DNA of 64,000 nt from Klebsiella quasivariicola (GCF_002269255.1 NZ_CP022823.1:434001-498000), one strand, 5' to 3'. Positions 26,101-36,823 are shown, numbered from the stretch's first letter. Notes: a model not told the origin generated them from the letters alone. A program made the numbers and translations.

Positions 26101-27240
26101 TTATTGCGCGGCCGGCGCCGCACGCTCCGCTTCCGTTTTGACAGTGACGCCTGGACGGACTTTCTGTAAGCCGCTGACAATCACTTTATCGCCCGGCTTC
26201 AGCCCGCTGGTAATAAGCCACTTATCGCCAACGGCCTGAGTCGCGACGACTTCCCGGGTTTCAACCTGGTTTTTGCCGTTCACCAGCATCACGGAGGCAT
26301 CACCACGCGGCGTGCGGGTCACCCCTTGCTGCGGCACCAGGATGGCCTGCGGATCGATACCTTCGTCTATGCGGGCGCGGACGAACATGCCTGGCAGCAG
26401 GACATGCTGGGGATTAGGGAAGATAGCGCGCAGAGTAATTGAGCCTGTACTTTCATCGACAGTGACGTCAGAAAACTGCAACGAACCTTTGAGCGGATAG
26501 GCCTGGCCGTTCTCCATGACCAGCTCGACGCTTTTGGTATCACCGCCGCGCTGCAGGCTTTCCTGCTTAAGGCGCATGAAATCATTGCTGGACTCCGTCA
26601 CGTCAACATAAATGGGATCGAGCTGTTGTACGGTTGCCAGGGCATCCGACTGGCCGTTGGTGACCAGCGCCCCTTCGGTGACGCTCGATTTACCGATGCG
26701 CCCGCTAATGGGGGACGTCACTTTGGTGTAGGCCAGGTTAATGCGGGCTGTTTCCACGGCAGCTTTGGTGGCGATGACGTCGGCATCGGCCTGGCGTGCA
26801 GTGGCCACTGCCTGATCGTATTCCTGCTGGCTGATATATTTAGTACCCAGTAGTGGAACGTAGCGTTTTACCGTCAAATGGGCGATAGCGGCAGCGGCTT
26901 CAGCTTTTGCCTCATCGCCTTTGGCGCTGTTCCAGGCTGCCTGATAGGTTGCCGGATCGATCTGATAGAGCGACTGGCCTGCTTCGACATCACTTCCTTC
27001 AACAAAGTTACGCTTCAGGATGATACCGCTCACCTGGGGGCGGACTTCCGCTACGCGAAAAGCAGAGGTTCGGCCCGGCAGTTCGGTGGTGACTGATAGC
27101 GGTGCGCTGTTCACGACATGGACCGTCACCTGCGGCGCCTGCGCATGGGGTTGCTGGTTGTCCGAATTATCGCAACCGGTTAGCAATAAGGCCGAGATAA
27201 TTAAACCGGATAAAAGTGTCACTCTGGCGTGAGTCGTCAT
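26101..27240 (-). CDS. acrE: RND periplasmic adaptor lipoprotein AcrE
   Basis: AcrE is a membrane-fusion lipoprotein linking AcrF to TolC. The N-terminus has a signal with lipobox LLTGC (Cys23), then a beta-barrel/lipoyl region (VEGSDVEAGQSLYQIDPATY), a helical hairpin from about residue 100-150, and the barrel/MP domains. The 379 residues are six shorter than E. coli. Together with acrF it forms an operon facing away from acrS. Confidence 0.95.
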   Translation of the reverse strand: MTTHARVTLLSGLIISALLLTGCDNSDNQQPHAQAPQVTVHVVNSAPLSVTTELPGRTSAFRVAEVRPQVSGIILKRNFVEGSDVEAGQSLYQIDPATYQAAWNSAKGDEAKAEAAAAIAHLTVKRYVPLLGTKYISQQEYDQAVATARQADADVIATKAAVETARINLAYTKVTSPISGRIGKSSVTEGALVTNGQSDALATVQQLDPIYVDVTESSNDFMRLKQESLQRGGDTKSVELVMENGQAYPLKGSLQFSDVTVDESTGSITLRAIFPNPQHVLLPGMFVRARIDEGIDPQAILVPQQGVTRTPRGDASVMLVNGKNQVETREVVATQAVGDKWLITSGLKPGDKVIVSGLQKVRPGVTVKTEAERAAPAAQ

Positions 27241-27618
27241 TGCGGTTCCTTATAGATTACGTACCAAATTCGGCGGCGAATCTGTGAAAGAAAGAGGGAA
27301 TCAAAAAGCAGTTTGCCATCCTACAAATAAACGCCGTTGGATGTAAGAGATACTTATTTTTAAGCAATCAGCAAGGCACGCAAAAACAAAAAAATGGTCA
27401 CGGCAGTATTGCGATTTATCGCAATTGTAAAACTTAATAAATAGACATTATTTCGGTGAATGCATTCTGTAGTGATATTCATTTAAATAATTAATTATCT
27501 TGTGGCGTCAGAATTAACTTGTCTGCATTTTTGCTAAATAATACTCCATGACAAATGCTAGATTAATTGGTCTTAAGAAAATCCTATATTATCTGTTTGT
27601 CGGGAAGTGGGGCCTTGT
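27241..27618. promoter_or_regulatory. acrE-acrS intergenic region with candidate operator
   Basis: The 378 bases between the divergent genes are AT-rich. An 8-bp inverted repeat ATTGCGAT-TT-ATCGCAAT (27408-27425) is the clearest palindrome and is a candidate TetR-type or other repressor operator; no clean acrAB-type AcrR box is visible. Promoters for both directions must lie here but I cannot place their hexamers firmly. Confidence 0.5.
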
Positions 27619-28272
27619 ATGGCAAGAAAAACGAAAGAAGAGGCGCTGCGCACGCGCCAGCTCCTGATTGAATCTGCTATCCAGCAGTTTGCCCTGCGGG
27701 GGGTGAGCAACACGACCCTGACGGATATCGCTGATGCCGCGGGAGTGACTCGCGGTGCGGTGTACTGGCATTTTGCCAGTAAGACAGAGCTGTTTAATGA
27801 AATGTGGCAGCAACAGCCACCGCTCAGGGATTTGATTCAGCCAAACTCAGCGCAAGCGAATGACCAGGAACCGTTAAGTATTTTGCGGGAGCGATTTATT
27901 GCCGGGCTGCGCTATATTGCTGAGAATCCTCGCCAGCGTGCCCTGATGCAAATTCTCTATCAGCGCTGTGAGTTTTCCAGAGATATGCTATCAGAAAGTG
28001 AAATTCGCCAACGTATTGGCTTTAACTATTGTGTTATTGGTGAGATTCTCCAGCGCTGTGTACGTAACAATATATTGCCAGCCGAAACAAATATTGAAGT
28101 CATCTTAATCGTCTTACATAGTGCTTTTTCCGGGTTGATTAAAAACTGGTTACTCGACCCGCAACGCTTTAATCTTTATCAGCAGGCACCTGCGCTGGTG
28201 GATAATATTATGGCGGTAATATCGGCTTCTCGTATTGCGGCGGGGCCGGCGCTGCGGGTGGTGAACCAGTAG
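27619..28272 (+). CDS. acrS: TetR-family repressor AcrS/EnvR
   Basis: AcrS is a TetR-family repressor that in E. coli represses acrAB and is divergent from acrEF. The 217 residues have the N-terminal helix-turn-helix (MARKTKEEALRTRQLLIESA then TLTDIADAAGVTRGAVYWHF) and a ligand-binding helical C-terminus ending in the PALVDNIM segment. The ATG at 27619 is preferred; an upstream GTG/ATG in the same frame adds only four residues. Position beside acrE identifies it rather than acrR. Confidence 0.93.
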   Translation: MARKTKEEALRTRQLLIESAIQQFALRGVSNTTLTDIADAAGVTRGAVYWHFASKTELFNEMWQQQPPLRDLIQPNSAQANDQEPLSILRERFIAGLRYIAENPRQRALMQILYQRCEFSRDMLSESEIRQRIGFNYCVIGEILQRCVRNNILPAETNIEVILIVLHSAFSGLIKNWLLDPQRFNLYQQAPALVDNIMAVISASRIAAGPALRVVNQ

Positions 28273-28295
28273 GCTATTCTGTTGCTGTAGATAAT

Positions 28296-28334
28296 AAAAA
28301 AGGCGCTTCCCCATGCCGAAGAGCGCCTTTTATA
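28296..28334. terminator. Bidirectional terminator between acrS and fis
   Basis: AAAGGCGCT (28299-28307) and AGCGCCTTT (28322-28330) form a 9-bp stem with A-rich flank on the left and TTTTATAT on the right. The A- and T-tracts on each side let it end both acrS (plus) and fis (minus). Confidence 0.85.
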
Positions 28335-28356
28335 TCAAGCAAGCAACTGACTAGTA

Positions 28357-28653
28357 TCAGTTCATGCCGTATTTTTTCAGTTTTTTACGCAGCGTACCGC
28401 GGTTGATGCCCATCATCAGGGCAGCGCGGGTCTGGTTACCACGGGTGTATTGCATCACCATGTCCAACAGGGGCTGTTCAACTTCAGCCAGTACCAGCTC
28501 ATACAGGTCATTCACATCCTGACCGTTCAGTTGAGCAAAATAGTTCTTCAGTGCCTGTTTAACCGAGTCACGCAGGGGCTTTTGAGTTACCTGATCCTGA
28601 GAGTTAACGGTAGAAACGGTCAGTACGTCAGAATTTACGCGTTGTTCGAACAT
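28357..28653 (-). CDS. fis: Nucleoid protein Fis
   Basis: Fis is a growth-phase nucleoid protein that bends DNA and activates rRNA promoters, including the rrn P1 in this window. The 98 residues equal E. coli: an N-terminal beta-hairpin segment used for recombination and a C-terminal helix-turn-helix ending in [21 protein letters not shown]. It is co-transcribed with dusB, whose promoter at 29683-29711 drives both. Confidence 0.98.
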
Positions 28654-28677
28654 AGTTCTGTCAGCTCTTTATTTCTA

Positions 28678-29643
28678 TTACGCAAAATTTTCGAAGTATG
28701 CCTCCAACGCCTCCAGCTGTTCGCTGGCATCCTCAATGGCGTTGAATGTGCGCCGAAACTGGTCATCTGGAGCATGCTCCTGGAGATACCAGGAGACGTG
28801 TTTACGCGCGATTCGGTACCCTTTTGCCTGACCATAAAAGTCATGCAATTCCCGAACGTGCGCACAAAGCAAGCGCTTTACCTCTGCCAGCGGCAGCGGG
28901 GGCAGCAGCTCTCCAGTGTCCAGATAATGCTGGATTTCCCGAAAGATCCAGGGTCTTCCCTGAGCTGCACGGCCTATCATCAGGGCATCAGCCCCTGTAT
29001 AGTCGAGCACAGCTCTGGCTTTAAGCGGGTCAGTAATGTCGCCATTCGCGATAATCGGAATGGAAACTTTCTGCTTAACTGCCCGAATACTGTCGTACTC
29101 AGCGTCTCCGTTAAACAAGCAGGCGCGGGTGCGTCCGTGAATAGTCAGAGCCTGAATGCCACACTCTTCGGCCAGTTGGGCAATCTCTACGCAGTTACGG
29201 TGCTCCGGTTCCCAACCGGTGCGAATCTTGAGTGTCACAGGAACGTCCACTGCGTTAACGACCGCCGTCAGGATCGACTTCACCTGGTCGGGGTACTGCA
29301 AGAGGGCTGAACCTGCAAGCTTGCGATTCACCTTTTTCGCCGGGCATCCCATATTGATATCAATAATCTGGGCGCCGCTTTCCACGTTAATCCGCGCGGC
29401 GGCAGCCATCTCTTCCGGTACGCTACCGGCGATTTGCACGGTACGAATACCGGGCTCATCAATATGCACCATCCGCAAACGAGACTTGTCGCTTTCCCAC
29501 ACCTGTGGGTTAGAAGACATCATCTCGGAAACGGTTAAGCCCGCTCCCATCTCGTAGCACAGCGTCCGGAATGGTCTGTCAGTGATGCCAGCCATGGGCG
29601 CTGCGATCAGGCGATTTCTGAGCTGGTGGTGTCCGATGCGCAT
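28678..29643 (-). CDS. dusB: tRNA-dihydrouridine synthase B
   Basis: DusB reduces uridine 17 in tRNA D-loops using FMN and NADPH. The TIM-barrel protein of 321 residues has [20 protein letters not shown] at the start, the catalytic-Cys motif [20 protein letters not shown] and the FMN-binding [12 protein letters not shown] and [15 protein letters not shown] motifs. It is the first gene of the dusB-fis operon, 24 bases before fis. Confidence 0.97.
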   Translation of the reverse strand: MRIGHHQLRNRLIAAPMAGITDRPFRTLCYEMGAGLTVSEMMSSNPQVWESDKSRLRMVHIDEPGIRTVQIAGSVPEEMAAAARINVESGAQIIDINMGCPAKKVNRKLAGSALLQYPDQVKSILTAVVNAVDVPVTLKIRTGWEPEHRNCVEIAQLAEECGIQALTIHGRTRACLFNGDAEYDSIRAVKQKVSIPIIANGDITDPLKARAVLDYTGADALMIGRAAQGRPWIFREIQHYLDTGELLPPLPLAEVKRLLCAHVRELHDFYGQAKGYRIARKHVSWYLQEHAPDDQFRRTFNAIEDASEQLEALEAYFENFA

Positions 29644-29682
29644 GAGTTAAGAAATGACCATACTGTGACTGCAAGGCGGCGT

Positions 29683-29711
29683 ATATTACGCATTTTTTGC
29701 ACGAGATGAAA
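29683..29711 (-). promoter_or_regulatory. dusB-fis operon promoter
   Basis: On the minus strand TTTCAT (29706-29711) and TAATAT (29683-29688) flank a 17-base spacer, then ACGCCGCCTTGC, a GC-rich discriminator. The sequence matches the E. coli fis promoter region closely; that promoter is stringently controlled and autorepressed by Fis. The AT-rich 29750-29930 upstream holds several A/T-rich tracts that may be Fis and H-NS sites. Confidence 0.82.
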
Positions 29712-29971
29712 GGCCAAACTTTGAGCAATCCTCTGTTGCAGATCAATGAATCCGGGACTAGCGTAAAAGGGATGAATAAATACTTATATTAATCATTACT
29801 TTAATTGATGATGGATAATTTGTGTCCATTTATAAAATCATAAAACTTCTCGATTTTTCTTAGATTAACTCGCTGCTTTACGGCATAAAACGCTGTTTTT
29901 GTAGCCAAAAAAGTACGCTATAGTGCGATCTGCCTCTCATTTCCTGGCATTATTCGGTGGCTACTGGAAAC

Positions 29972-29997
29972 AAAAATGCGGCCCGCAGGCCGCATCG
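29972..29997 (-). terminator. Terminator downstream of prmA
   Basis: On the minus strand ATGCGGCC-TGCG-GGCCGCAT (29976-29995) is followed by TTTTTG. A perfect 8-bp GC stem with a T-run; it separates panF-prmA from the fis promoter. Confidence 0.85.
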
Positions 29998-30000
29998 CGC

Positions 30001-30882
30001 TTAGTTTTTCTGGCCGGTGATCCGGCACCACTCTTCTTTCTCAACCACCGGATCGAGAGTGAAGAGGTCGGCGTAGGCTTCACAGACGCTCTCTGCCTGG
30101 CTGGCAAGAATACCGGAAAGCCCCAGCAAACCGCCTGAAACGGGCAGGATGCTGATTAAGGGGGCCAGCTCGCGTAATGGACCTGCGAGGATATTCGCGA
30201 CCACCACATCGGCTTTCATGGCTTCTGGCTGATCCTGCGGCAGATACAGCTCAAGGCGTTCGGAGACGCCATTACGCTGCGCGTTATCGCGGCTGGCCTG
30301 GATGGCCTGCGGGTCGATATCAATGCCGATTGCTTTAGCTGCGCCCAGTTTCAGGGCGGCAATCGCCAGGATGCCCGAGCCGCAGCCGAAATCAATGACC
30401 GTTTTTCCGCTGAGGTCGAGTCCATCCAGCCACTGCAGGCACAGGGATGTCGTCGGATGCGTACCGGTGCCAAAGGCCAGACCCGGATCGAGCATCACGT
30501 TGACAGCATTTTCATCCGGAACGTCGCGCCAGCTCGGGCAGATCCACAGACGCTCCCCAAAGCGCATCGGATGGAAATTATCCATCCATTCCCGCTCCCA
30601 GTCTTTATCTTCGAGCTGCTCGATCTTATGCGCGAACCCGGCGCCCAGCAGCGGGTGCTGCTCTAGTTGGGTCACGACCGCTTTCATGTCGGTTTCCGCA
30701 TCGAACAGGCCGATGACATCGGTATCGCCCCACAACCGGGTTTCTCCGGGTAACGGCTCAAAGACCGGCGTATCGTGCGTATCCTGAAAGGTGATCGAGA
30801 CCGATCCGGCCTCCATCAGCGCATCGCTAAGATCTTCAGCGTTCGCACCGGTGGTATTTAGTTTCAGTTGGATCCATGGCAT
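30001..30882 (-). CDS. prmA: Ribosomal protein L11 methyltransferase
   Basis: PrmA trimethylates L11 at three positions using S-adenosylmethionine. The 293 residues (E. coli 293) have an N-terminal L11-recognition domain and a C-terminal methyltransferase with motif [20 protein letters not shown] and the [10 protein letters not shown] catalytic-type motif. It follows panF by 11 bases, the usual pair. Confidence 0.97.
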   Translation of the reverse strand: MPWIQLKLNTTGANAEDLSDALMEAGSVSITFQDTHDTPVFEPLPGETRLWGDTDVIGLFDAETDMKAVVTQLEQHPLLGAGFAHKIEQLEDKDWEREWMDNFHPMRFGERLWICPSWRDVPDENAVNVMLDPGLAFGTGTHPTTSLCLQWLDGLDLSGKTVIDFGCGSGILAIAALKLGAAKAIGIDIDPQAIQASRDNAQRNGVSERLELYLPQDQPEAMKADVVVANILAGPLRELAPLISILPVSGGLLGLSGILASQAESVCEAYADLFTLDPVVEKEEWCRITGQKN

Positions 30883-30893
30883 AGCAAAACTCT

Positions 30894-32345
30894 TTATTTA
30901 TCAGTAGTCAAAATGGGGGCCTGTGGGGCGGAACGACCAAAACGGTTCCCCGCCACAAACGCCAGCAAACTCAACAGCAGCGCGGGAACAATTGGATGGA
31001 AGCCCAAAAACTGCACTTTCAACGTCGCCAGTACGGCATACAGCACGCCGCCCACAATCATTGCGCTCAGCGCGCCAGCCGCGTTGGCGCGTTCCCAGTA
31101 AAGGCCCAGCACCAGCGGCCAGAGGAAGACGGCTTCCAGGCCACCGAAGGCCAGCAGGTTCAGCCAGATTATCATCTCCGGCGGCCGCCAGGCCGCGAGC
31201 AGCAGCAGGACCCCCAGCAGAAGCGTAATACTGGCGGACATGCGCTTAAGCCGCTTTTCGTTGGTCGCCTGTTCCGGACGCCAGTTCAGGTACAGATCTT
31301 TGATGATCGTAGCGGAACTTTGCAGAAGTTGGGCATTGATCGTCGACATAATCGCCGCCATCGGCGCGGCAAGGAAGATCCCGGCGGCAAAGGGTGGAAG
31401 CACTTTAACCATCAGCGTCGGGATCACCAGATCCGGCACGGTTAAATCGGGGATCACCGCCCGGCCTAATGCGCCAGCCAGATGCATACCAAACATCAGG
31501 ATCGCCACCACGATGGTGCCGATAATGATGCCGCGATGCACGGCTTTGCTGTCTTTGTAGGAGATACAGCGCACTGCGGTATGTGGCAGACCAATAACGC
31601 CGAAGCAGACCAGCACCCAAAACGAGGCCATAAAGGTTGGCGAGAGGATATCCTCCGCGCCCTGCGGGGACACCAGCTTGACGTCGATCGACTGCAGTGT
31701 TTCTACCGCGTGGCCGATGCCGCCGGCCGCGTGGATCACGCCCACCAGCAGCACGATCGTGCCGATCAGCATCACCATGCCCTGCATCGTATCGTTGAGC
31801 ACGCTGGCGCGAAACCCGCCATAGGCGGTATACAGCGCGATGCTGATCCCGAAGATCAACAGCCCGGTGTCGTAGGGAATACCCGCCGCCGTCTCCAGCA
31901 GGCGGGCGCCGCCGATAAACTGGACGGTCATGGCGCCGACAAAGGCGACCAGCAGGCTCAGGCTGGCCAGCCAGACCAGCAGGCGGCTCTGGTAGCGCGC
32001 AAACAGCATGTCATTTAGCGTGACGGCATTATAGCGGCGCGCAAGGATGGCGAATTTTTTCCCCAGCACACCCAGCGACAGCCAGATAGCGGGGAGCTGG
32101 ATCATCGCCAGCAGTACCCAACCCAGGCCATATTTATAGGCGGCGCCGGGCCCGCCGATAAACGAGCTGGCGCTAATATAGGTGGCGGTTAAGGTCATGG
32201 CCAGCACGAAGCCGCCCATCGAGCGGCTGCCGAGGAAGTACTCGTTGAGAAAACTTCCTGAAGCGCGTTTTCTCATGGCGTAAAGGGATAAGCCGAACAC
32301 CACCACCAGATAAGCGATCAGGGGAATAATGACCTCAAACTGCAT
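30894..32345 (-). CDS. panF: Sodium/pantothenate symporter
   Basis: PanF imports pantothenate with sodium. The 483 residues are those of the SSS family with about 12 hydrophobic spans, starting [18 protein letters not shown]. The frame is open a further 55 residues upstream but that part is yhdT antisense-free coding of another frame; the ATG at 32345 matches E. coli. It overlaps yhdT by 11 bases, so the pair is translationally coupled. Confidence 0.96.
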   Translation of the reverse strand: MQFEVIIPLIAYLVVVFGLSLYAMRKRASGSFLNEYFLGSRSMGGFVLAMTLTATYISASSFIGGPGAAYKYGLGWVLLAMIQLPAIWLSLGVLGKKFAILARRYNAVTLNDMLFARYQSRLLVWLASLSLLVAFVGAMTVQFIGGARLLETAAGIPYDTGLLIFGISIALYTAYGGFRASVLNDTMQGMVMLIGTIVLLVGVIHAAGGIGHAVETLQSIDVKLVSPQGAEDILSPTFMASFWVLVCFGVIGLPHTAVRCISYKDSKAVHRGIIIGTIVVAILMFGMHLAGALGRAVIPDLTVPDLVIPTLMVKVLPPFAAGIFLAAPMAAIMSTINAQLLQSSATIIKDLYLNWRPEQATNEKRLKRMSASITLLLGVLLLLAAWRPPEMIIWLNLLAFGGLEAVFLWPLVLGLYWERANAAGALSAMIVGGVLYAVLATLKVQFLGFHPIVPALLLSLLAFVAGNRFGRSAPQAPILTTDK

Positions 32346-32577
32346 CGTCGTCCTCCAGAGGAATATCGCGGAAAACCAGTTTGACCATCGCCCAGCACAG
32401 CAAAATAAACAGCAGCGGTACCAGCAGGCAGGCCATTTCAAACCAGTGGGGCAGGCCGGTAAAACCGATAGCGACCCCCGGCAGATACGCCGCCGCCAGC
32501 CAGGCGGCAAGATAGAGAAGGGTCAGCCACAGCGCCCAGCGCGCTTCTTTGTGGGCCTGAACAAAGCGTTTGTCCAT
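32335..32577 (-). CDS. yhdT: DUF997 membrane protein YhdT
   Basis: YhdT is an 80-residue inner-membrane protein of unknown function with two hydrophobic spans (ALWLTLLYLAAWLAAAYLP and FEMACLLVPLLFILLCWAMV). It overlaps the panF start and is always upstream of it in enterobacteria, so it may support PanF, but that is an inference. It is separated from accC by a terminator at 32646-32672. Confidence 0.88.
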   Translation of the reverse strand: MDKRFVQAHKEARWALWLTLLYLAAWLAAAYLPGVAIGFTGLPHWFEMACLLVPLLFILLCWAMVKLVFRDIPLEDDDAV

Positions 32578-32645
32578 TTTTTGTCCCTTGAGGATGAAGA
32601 AAGCGGGGATTGTACCGCATGGAAAAGTTGAGAGGAGAGAAAAAG

Positions 32646-32672
32646 AAAAAAGGCCGGATTAACCGGCCTTTT
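32646..32672 (-). terminator. Terminator downstream of accC
   Basis: On the minus strand AAGGCCGG/CCGGCCTT (32650-32657 with 32663-32670) is followed by TTTTTCTTTTTCT. It ends the accB-accC transcript before yhdT-panF-prmA. Confidence 0.85.
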
Positions 32673-32687
32673 GCAGCGAGTACAGGA

Positions 32688-34037
32688 TTATTTTTCCTGC
32701 AAACCGAGTTTTTTCTCCAGATAGTGGATGTTAGTGCCACCATGCTGGAAGTTCTCGTCGCTCATAATGCGCATCTGCAGATCGACGTTGGTTTTGATAC
32801 CGTCGATAATCAGCTCCTGCAGCGCATTCTTCATGCGGGCAATCGCTACGTCACGGCTTTCGCCGTAGCAGATCAGTTTGCCGATCATGGAGTCATAGTA
32901 CGGGGGTACAGTGTAGCCAGCGTAGATATGAGACTCCCAGCGCACGCCAAAGCCGCCCGGTGCGTGGAAACGGGTAATCTTACCCGGGCTTGGCAGGAAG
33001 GTGTTCGGGTCTTCGGCGTTGATACGGCATTCCACCGCATGGCCGCGAACCACCACTTCATCCTGTTTAATGGACAGCGGCTGGCCAGCAGCGATACGCA
33101 GCTGCTCTTTGATCAGGTCTACGCCGGTGATCATTTCGGTAACCGGGTGTTCTACCTGGATACGGGTGTTCATTTCAATGAAGTAGAACTCGCCGTTTTC
33201 GAACAGGAACTCGAAGGTACCCGCCCCGCGGTAGCCGATATCAACACAGGCTTTCGCGCAACGCTCGCCGATGTAGCGACGCAGCTCCGGGGTAATGCCC
33301 GGCGCCGGCGCTTCTTCGACCACTTTCTGGTGACGGCGCTGCATGGAGCAGTCGCGCTCAGCCAGATAGATAGCGTTACCCTGACCGTCCGCCAGCACCT
33401 GAATTTCGATGTGGCGTGGGTTTTCCAGGTATTTCTCCATGTAGACCATGTCGTTATTAAAAGCCGCTTTGGCTTCCGCTTTGGTCATGGAGATGGACTG
33501 GGCCAGCTCAGCGTCGCTACGCACAACGCGCATACCGCGACCGCCGCCGCCGCCGGAGGCCTTGATGATCACCGGATAGCCGATGCGTTTAGCATGGGCG
33601 CGGTTAGCATCCATGTCGTCGGTCAGCGGGCCGTCAGAACCCGGCACGGTTGGGACGCCGGCTTTCTTCATCGCGGTGATCGCGGACACTTTGTCGCCCA
33701 TCAGGCGGATGGTGTCGGCTTTTGGGCCGATGAAGATAAAGCCGGAGCGTTCAACCTGTTCAGCAAAATTGGCGTTCTCAGAGAGGAAGCCATAGCCTGG
33801 GTGAATAGCTACCGCGCCAGTGATCTCAGCGGCGCTGATAATAGCCGGGATGTTGAGATAGCTTTTTACGGACGGAGCCGGACCGATGCAGACCGTCTCA
33901 TCCGCTAACAATACGTGTTTTAGATCGCGGTCCGCAGTAGAGTGCACAGCGACGGTCTTGATGCCCAGTTCTTTACAGGCACGCAGGATGCGCAGTGCGA
34001 TCTCGCCACGGTTAGCGATGACAATTTTATCCAGCAT
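32688..34037 (-). CDS. accC: Biotin carboxylase, acetyl-CoA carboxylase subunit
   Basis: AccC carboxylates biotin on AccB using bicarbonate and ATP, the first half of the committed step of fatty-acid synthesis. The 449 residues have the pre-ATP-grasp domain ([20 protein letters not shown]), the ATP-grasp with the glycine loop [14 protein letters not shown], and the [15 protein letters not shown] catalytic segment. It follows accB by 10 bases and is co-transcribed with it. Confidence 0.99.
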   Translation of the reverse strand: MLDKIVIANRGEIALRILRACKELGIKTVAVHSTADRDLKHVLLADETVCIGPAPSVKSYLNIPAIISAAEITGAVAIHPGYGFLSENANFAEQVERSGFIFIGPKADTIRLMGDKVSAITAMKKAGVPTVPGSDGPLTDDMDANRAHAKRIGYPVIIKASGGGGGRGMRVVRSDAELAQSISMTKAEAKAAFNNDMVYMEKYLENPRHIEIQVLADGQGNAIYLAERDCSMQRRHQKVVEEAPAPGITPELRRYIGERCAKACVDIGYRGAGTFEFLFENGEFYFIEMNTRIQVEHPVTEMITGVDLIKEQLRIAAGQPLSIKQDEVVVRGHAVECRINAEDPNTFLPSPGKITRFHAPGGFGVRWESHIYAGYTVPPYYDSMIGKLICYGESRDVAIARMKNALQELIIDGIKTNVDLQMRIMSDENFQHGGTNIHYLEKKLGLQEK

Positions 34038-34047
34038 GTTCGCCTCG

Positions 34048-34515
34048 TTACTCGATAACTACCAGCGGCTCGTCGAATTCTACTGGTTGGCCGCTTTCGA
34101 TCAGAATGGCTTTCACCACGCCGGCTTTGTCGGCTTCGATCTGGTTCATCATTTTCATCGCTTCGACGATGCACAGGGTGTCGCCCACGTTAACTTTCTG
34201 GCCAACTTCCACAAACGCTTTTGCGTCCGGGCTCGGCGTGCGGTAGAAAGTACCAACCATCGGGGAACGTACGATGTGACCACTGATTTCCGCTTTCGCC
34301 GGCGCTTCAGCGGCGGCAGCTGGAGCGGCAGCCGCCGCGGCAGGTGCCTGAGGCTGCATCATCGGCGCAGCATACGCCTGCTGCATAACCGGATAGCTTG
34401 CGGCCGGTGCAGAGCGGCTGATGCGAACAGACTCTTCGCCTTCAGAAATTTCCAGTTCGGAGATACCTGATTCTTCAACCAGCTCGATCAGTTTTTTAAT
34501 CTTACGAATATCCAT
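34048..34515 (-). CDS. accB: Biotin carboxyl carrier protein
   Basis: AccB carries biotin between the carboxylase and transferase halves of acetyl-CoA carboxylase. The 155 residues have an N-terminal segment, a Pro/Ala-rich linker (about 45-75) and a C-terminal biotinyl domain with the AMKMMN motif; the biotin-accepting lysine is residue 121. In E. coli AccB represses its own operon. It is first in the accBC operon, 22 bases after aroQ. Confidence 0.99.
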   Translation of the reverse strand: MDIRKIKKLIELVEESGISELEISEGEESVRISRSAPAASYPVMQQAYAAPMMQPQAPAAAAAAPAAAAEAPAKAEISGHIVRSPMVGTFYRTPSPDAKAFVEVGQKVNVGDTLCIVEAMKMMNQIEADKAGVVKAILIESGQPVEFDEPLVVIE

Positions 34516-34537
34516 GAGTGGGTTCCGTACTCTTTGT

Positions 34538-34990
34538 TTAGTGTGATTGTGACAGGCGTTTTACCGCCGTCTGTAAAGCGTATGAATAGCCGTCCGCCCC
34601 CAGTCCGCAAATGACGCCAGCGGCGACATCTGACAGATACGAGTGCTGGCGGAAGGGTTCGCGTGCATGCACATTGCTCAGGTGAATCTCGATAAACGGG
34701 ATGTTCACAGCAAGCAACGCATCACGGATTGCTACGCTGGTGTGCGTGAACGCGGCCGGATTAATCAGGATATAGTCCACGTTGTCTTTAGCCTGATGAA
34801 TTCGGTCGATTAACGCATACTCCGCGTTGGACTGCAGGTGATCCAGGCTCACATTCAGCGCCGCCGCTTCAGATGTTAAACGGTTAACAATTTCAGCCAG
34901 CGTGAGGGTGCCATACTTCTCAGGCTCGCGCGTTCCGAGCATGTTAATGTTTGGCCCATTCAAAAGCAAAATGTGAGACTTGTCTACCAT
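34538..34990 (-). CDS. aroQ: Type II 3-dehydroquinate dehydratase
   Basis: AroQ converts 3-dehydroquinate to 3-dehydroshikimate by the trans (type II) mechanism and forms a dodecamer. The start [20 protein letters not shown], the [16 protein letters not shown] and the [20 protein letters not shown] segments hold the family Tyr, Asn and His residues. The ATG at 34990 with an AGGAGA site gives 150 residues; the frame extends 17 residues upstream. E. coli has only type I AroD, so this is an extra enzyme here beside accB, where E. coli has acuI (yhdH). Confidence 0.9.
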   Translation of the reverse strand: MVDKSHILLLNGPNINMLGTREPEKYGTLTLAEIVNRLTSEAAALNVSLDHLQSNAEYALIDRIHQAKDNVDYILINPAAFTHTSVAIRDALLAVNIPFIEIHLSNVHAREPFRQHSYLSDVAAGVICGLGADGYSYALQTAVKRLSQSH

Positions 34991-35222
34991 CGTGTGGCGA
35001 TCTCCTGCCATTTTCGGGTAAAAAACAACATATACCTTCAATGCGCCCTTGTCACCTTTTCCGGGTCAGAAAACCCCGTCAGGAAAACCAAAGTCGCACA
35101 TTATAACGATTTCGTAGCAATTGGCAGCTAAATACTGGTCTTATCAGGGAAGATTATCAACCGCTATCTGAAAAAGAGTCGCGGTTGATAAAGGATCTGC
35201 GGGAAACTGCACATTACCGGAT

Positions 35223-35822
35223 TCAGCGCCACCACTGGCGGAACTTCTTATAACGCCATGCCAAAAGCACCACGGCCAACAGGGCATAAATGAGGGGCTG
35301 CGGTGAGACGATCTTTACCGACCACAGGTAGTGAATCGGCGCGAGGATCGCCACCAGATAGACGAAGTTGTGTAAAAGTTGCCAGCGACGACCCAGTTTT
35401 CGCTGCATCGCCTGCGTCGAAGTTATCGCCAGCGCCAACAGGATCGCCCAGCAGACCATGCCTAACGTCAGGTAGGGGCGAGTAATAATCTCCGAGCCCA
35501 GCAACGCCAGATTGTTAATGCCCAGCTCCAGCAGGGTATAGCTGGTCAGGTGCAGTGTCGCCCAGGCAAAACACCATAGACCTAACAGGCGGCGAACGCG
35601 AATTAATAATGGCTGCTTCGCGTAGCGTGCCAGCGGAGACACCAACAGCGTCGCCAGCAGAAACTTAAGCGCCATTCTGCCGGTAAAGTGCTGGATATCC
35701 TTGGCGGGATCGGCGCTAAAGTAGCCCTGGTGCCCGGCCCAGAATAACCAGACCAGCGGCAAAAAACCCGCAAGGTGAAGTAAAACCTTCAGCCAGACGA
35801 TCTGTTTGACGGTGAAACGCAC
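35223..35822 (-). CDS. msrQ: Heme-binding membrane subunit MsrQ (GTG start)
   Basis: MsrQ passes electrons from the membrane quinone pool or flavin reductase to periplasmic MsrP. The 199 residues form about six helices of the ferric reductase-like family ([38 protein letters not shown]) with histidines in helices for heme. The GTG start shares one base with the msrP stop (TAGTG), so the two are tightly coupled. Confidence 0.93.
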   Translation of the reverse strand: MRFTVKQIVWLKVLLHLAGFLPLVWLFWAGHQGYFSADPAKDIQHFTGRMALKFLLATLLVSPLARYAKQPLLIRVRRLLGLWCFAWATLHLTSYTLLELGINNLALLGSEIITRPYLTLGMVCWAILLALAITSTQAMQRKLGRRWQLLHNFVYLVAILAPIHYLWSVKIVSPQPLIYALLAVVLLAWRYKKFRQWWR

Positions 35823-36823
35823 TAGAAGTTCTCCCGCAGGTTCATGCCGCGATACAGTGAGGCCACTTCGTCGGCATAGCCGTTGAATAGCAGTGTCGGC
35901 TGACGCTTCACGTCGAGTACGCCACCGGCGCCGATAAACCGTTCGCTGGCCTGCGACCAGCGGGGATGATCGACATGGGGATTGACGTTGGCAAAGAAAC
36001 CGTATTCGTCCGGCGCCGCCATATTCCAGGTGGTTGGCGGCCGATCGCGGGTCAGTTCGATGCTGACGATGGATTTTATGCCTTTAAAGCCATACTTCCA
36101 CGGTACGGTCAGGCGGATCGGCGCGCCGTTTTGCGGCGGCAGCGCTTTGCCATACACGCCGACGGTAAGCAGTGTCAGCGGGTGCATTGCTTCATCCAGC
36201 CGCAGGCCTTCCACATAAGGATAAGCGAGTCCCCCGCCGATAAAACGATCTTTCTGCCCGGGCATTTGCTCCGGGGCATAGAGGGTTTTGAAGGCCACGT
36301 AGCGCGCGTTGCTGGTGGGCTCCACCAGCGCTAACAGTTTATGCAGCGGGAAGCCCACCCAGGGAACCACCATCGACCAGGCCTCCACGCAGCGCATACG
36401 GTAAATGCGCTCCTCCAGCGGAAAGCGTTTGGTCAGATCGTCATGGTCAAGAGTCAACGGCTTCGCCACTTCACCGCCAATGGTCAGCGTCCAGGGGTCG
36501 GTGCGCAGGCTGCCCGCGTTCGCTGCCGGGTCGGCTTTATCGAGGCCAAATTCATAAAAGTTGTTGTAACCGGCAACCTTATCTTCCGGGGTAAGCGTCA
36601 GCTTTGACTGCCATTCGGTGGGCCTGGCAAAGTCGAGTGCTTTGCCTGCCGGAGCCGGCGGTCGGTCGTTGCCTTTAAACCAGTCCAGCAGATCGGCCCG
36701 TGCGGTCGCGGGAAGAGAAAGTGCGGTCGCGCTGATGCCCAGCATTTTCAGCACCTGGCGACGCTTCAGCATAAAAACAGACTCGGCCGTGACGTCGGCT
36801 TCCGTCAGTGTTTTTCTTTTCAT
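35822..36823 (-). CDS. msrP: Periplasmic methionine sulfoxide reductase, molybdopterin subunit MsrP
   Basis: MsrP repairs oxidised methionines in periplasmic proteins with a molybdopterin cofactor. It is exported by Tat: the signal has the twin-arginine motif RRQVLKMLG and ends near SLPATARA. The Mo-ligand cysteine is in [14 protein letters not shown]. The ATG at 36823 gives 333 residues (E. coli 334) and I prefer it to the frame start 15 codons upstream. It is just before msrQ; in E. coli the pair lies at a different place. Confidence 0.94.
   Translation of the reverse strand: MKRKTLTEADVTAESVFMLKRRQVLKMLGISATALSLPATARADLLDWFKGNDRPPAPAGKALDFARPTEWQSKLTLTPEDKVAGYNNFYEFGLDKADPAANAGSLRTDPWTLTIGGEVAKPLTLDHDDLTKRFPLEERIYRMRCVEAWSMVVPWVGFPLHKLLALVEPTSNARYVAFKTLYAPEQMPGQKDRFIGGGLAYPYVEGLRLDEAMHPLTLLTVGVYGKALPPQNGAPIRLTVPWKYGFKGIKSIVSIELTRDRPPTTWNMAAPDEYGFFANVNPHVDHPRWSQASERFIGAGGVLDVKRQPTLLFNGYADEVASLYRGMNLRENF

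Larger units (their letters stand above)
29644..30000. promoter_or_regulatory. dusB-prmA intergenic region
   Basis: The 357 bases are strongly AT-rich. They contain the dusB-fis promoter at the left end, AT-tracts that fit Fis/H-NS binding, and the prmA terminator at the right end (29972-29997). I see no gene in it; a TATAGT at 29929 could be the -10 of a plus-strand promoter without a gene to drive. Confidence 0.65.

Noticed and set aside
32610..33908. 432-residue plus-strand open frame over accC
   Set aside because: It is the mirror frame of a highly expressed GC-rich gene; the minus-strand accC is well conserved, and the plus frame has no recognisable protein.
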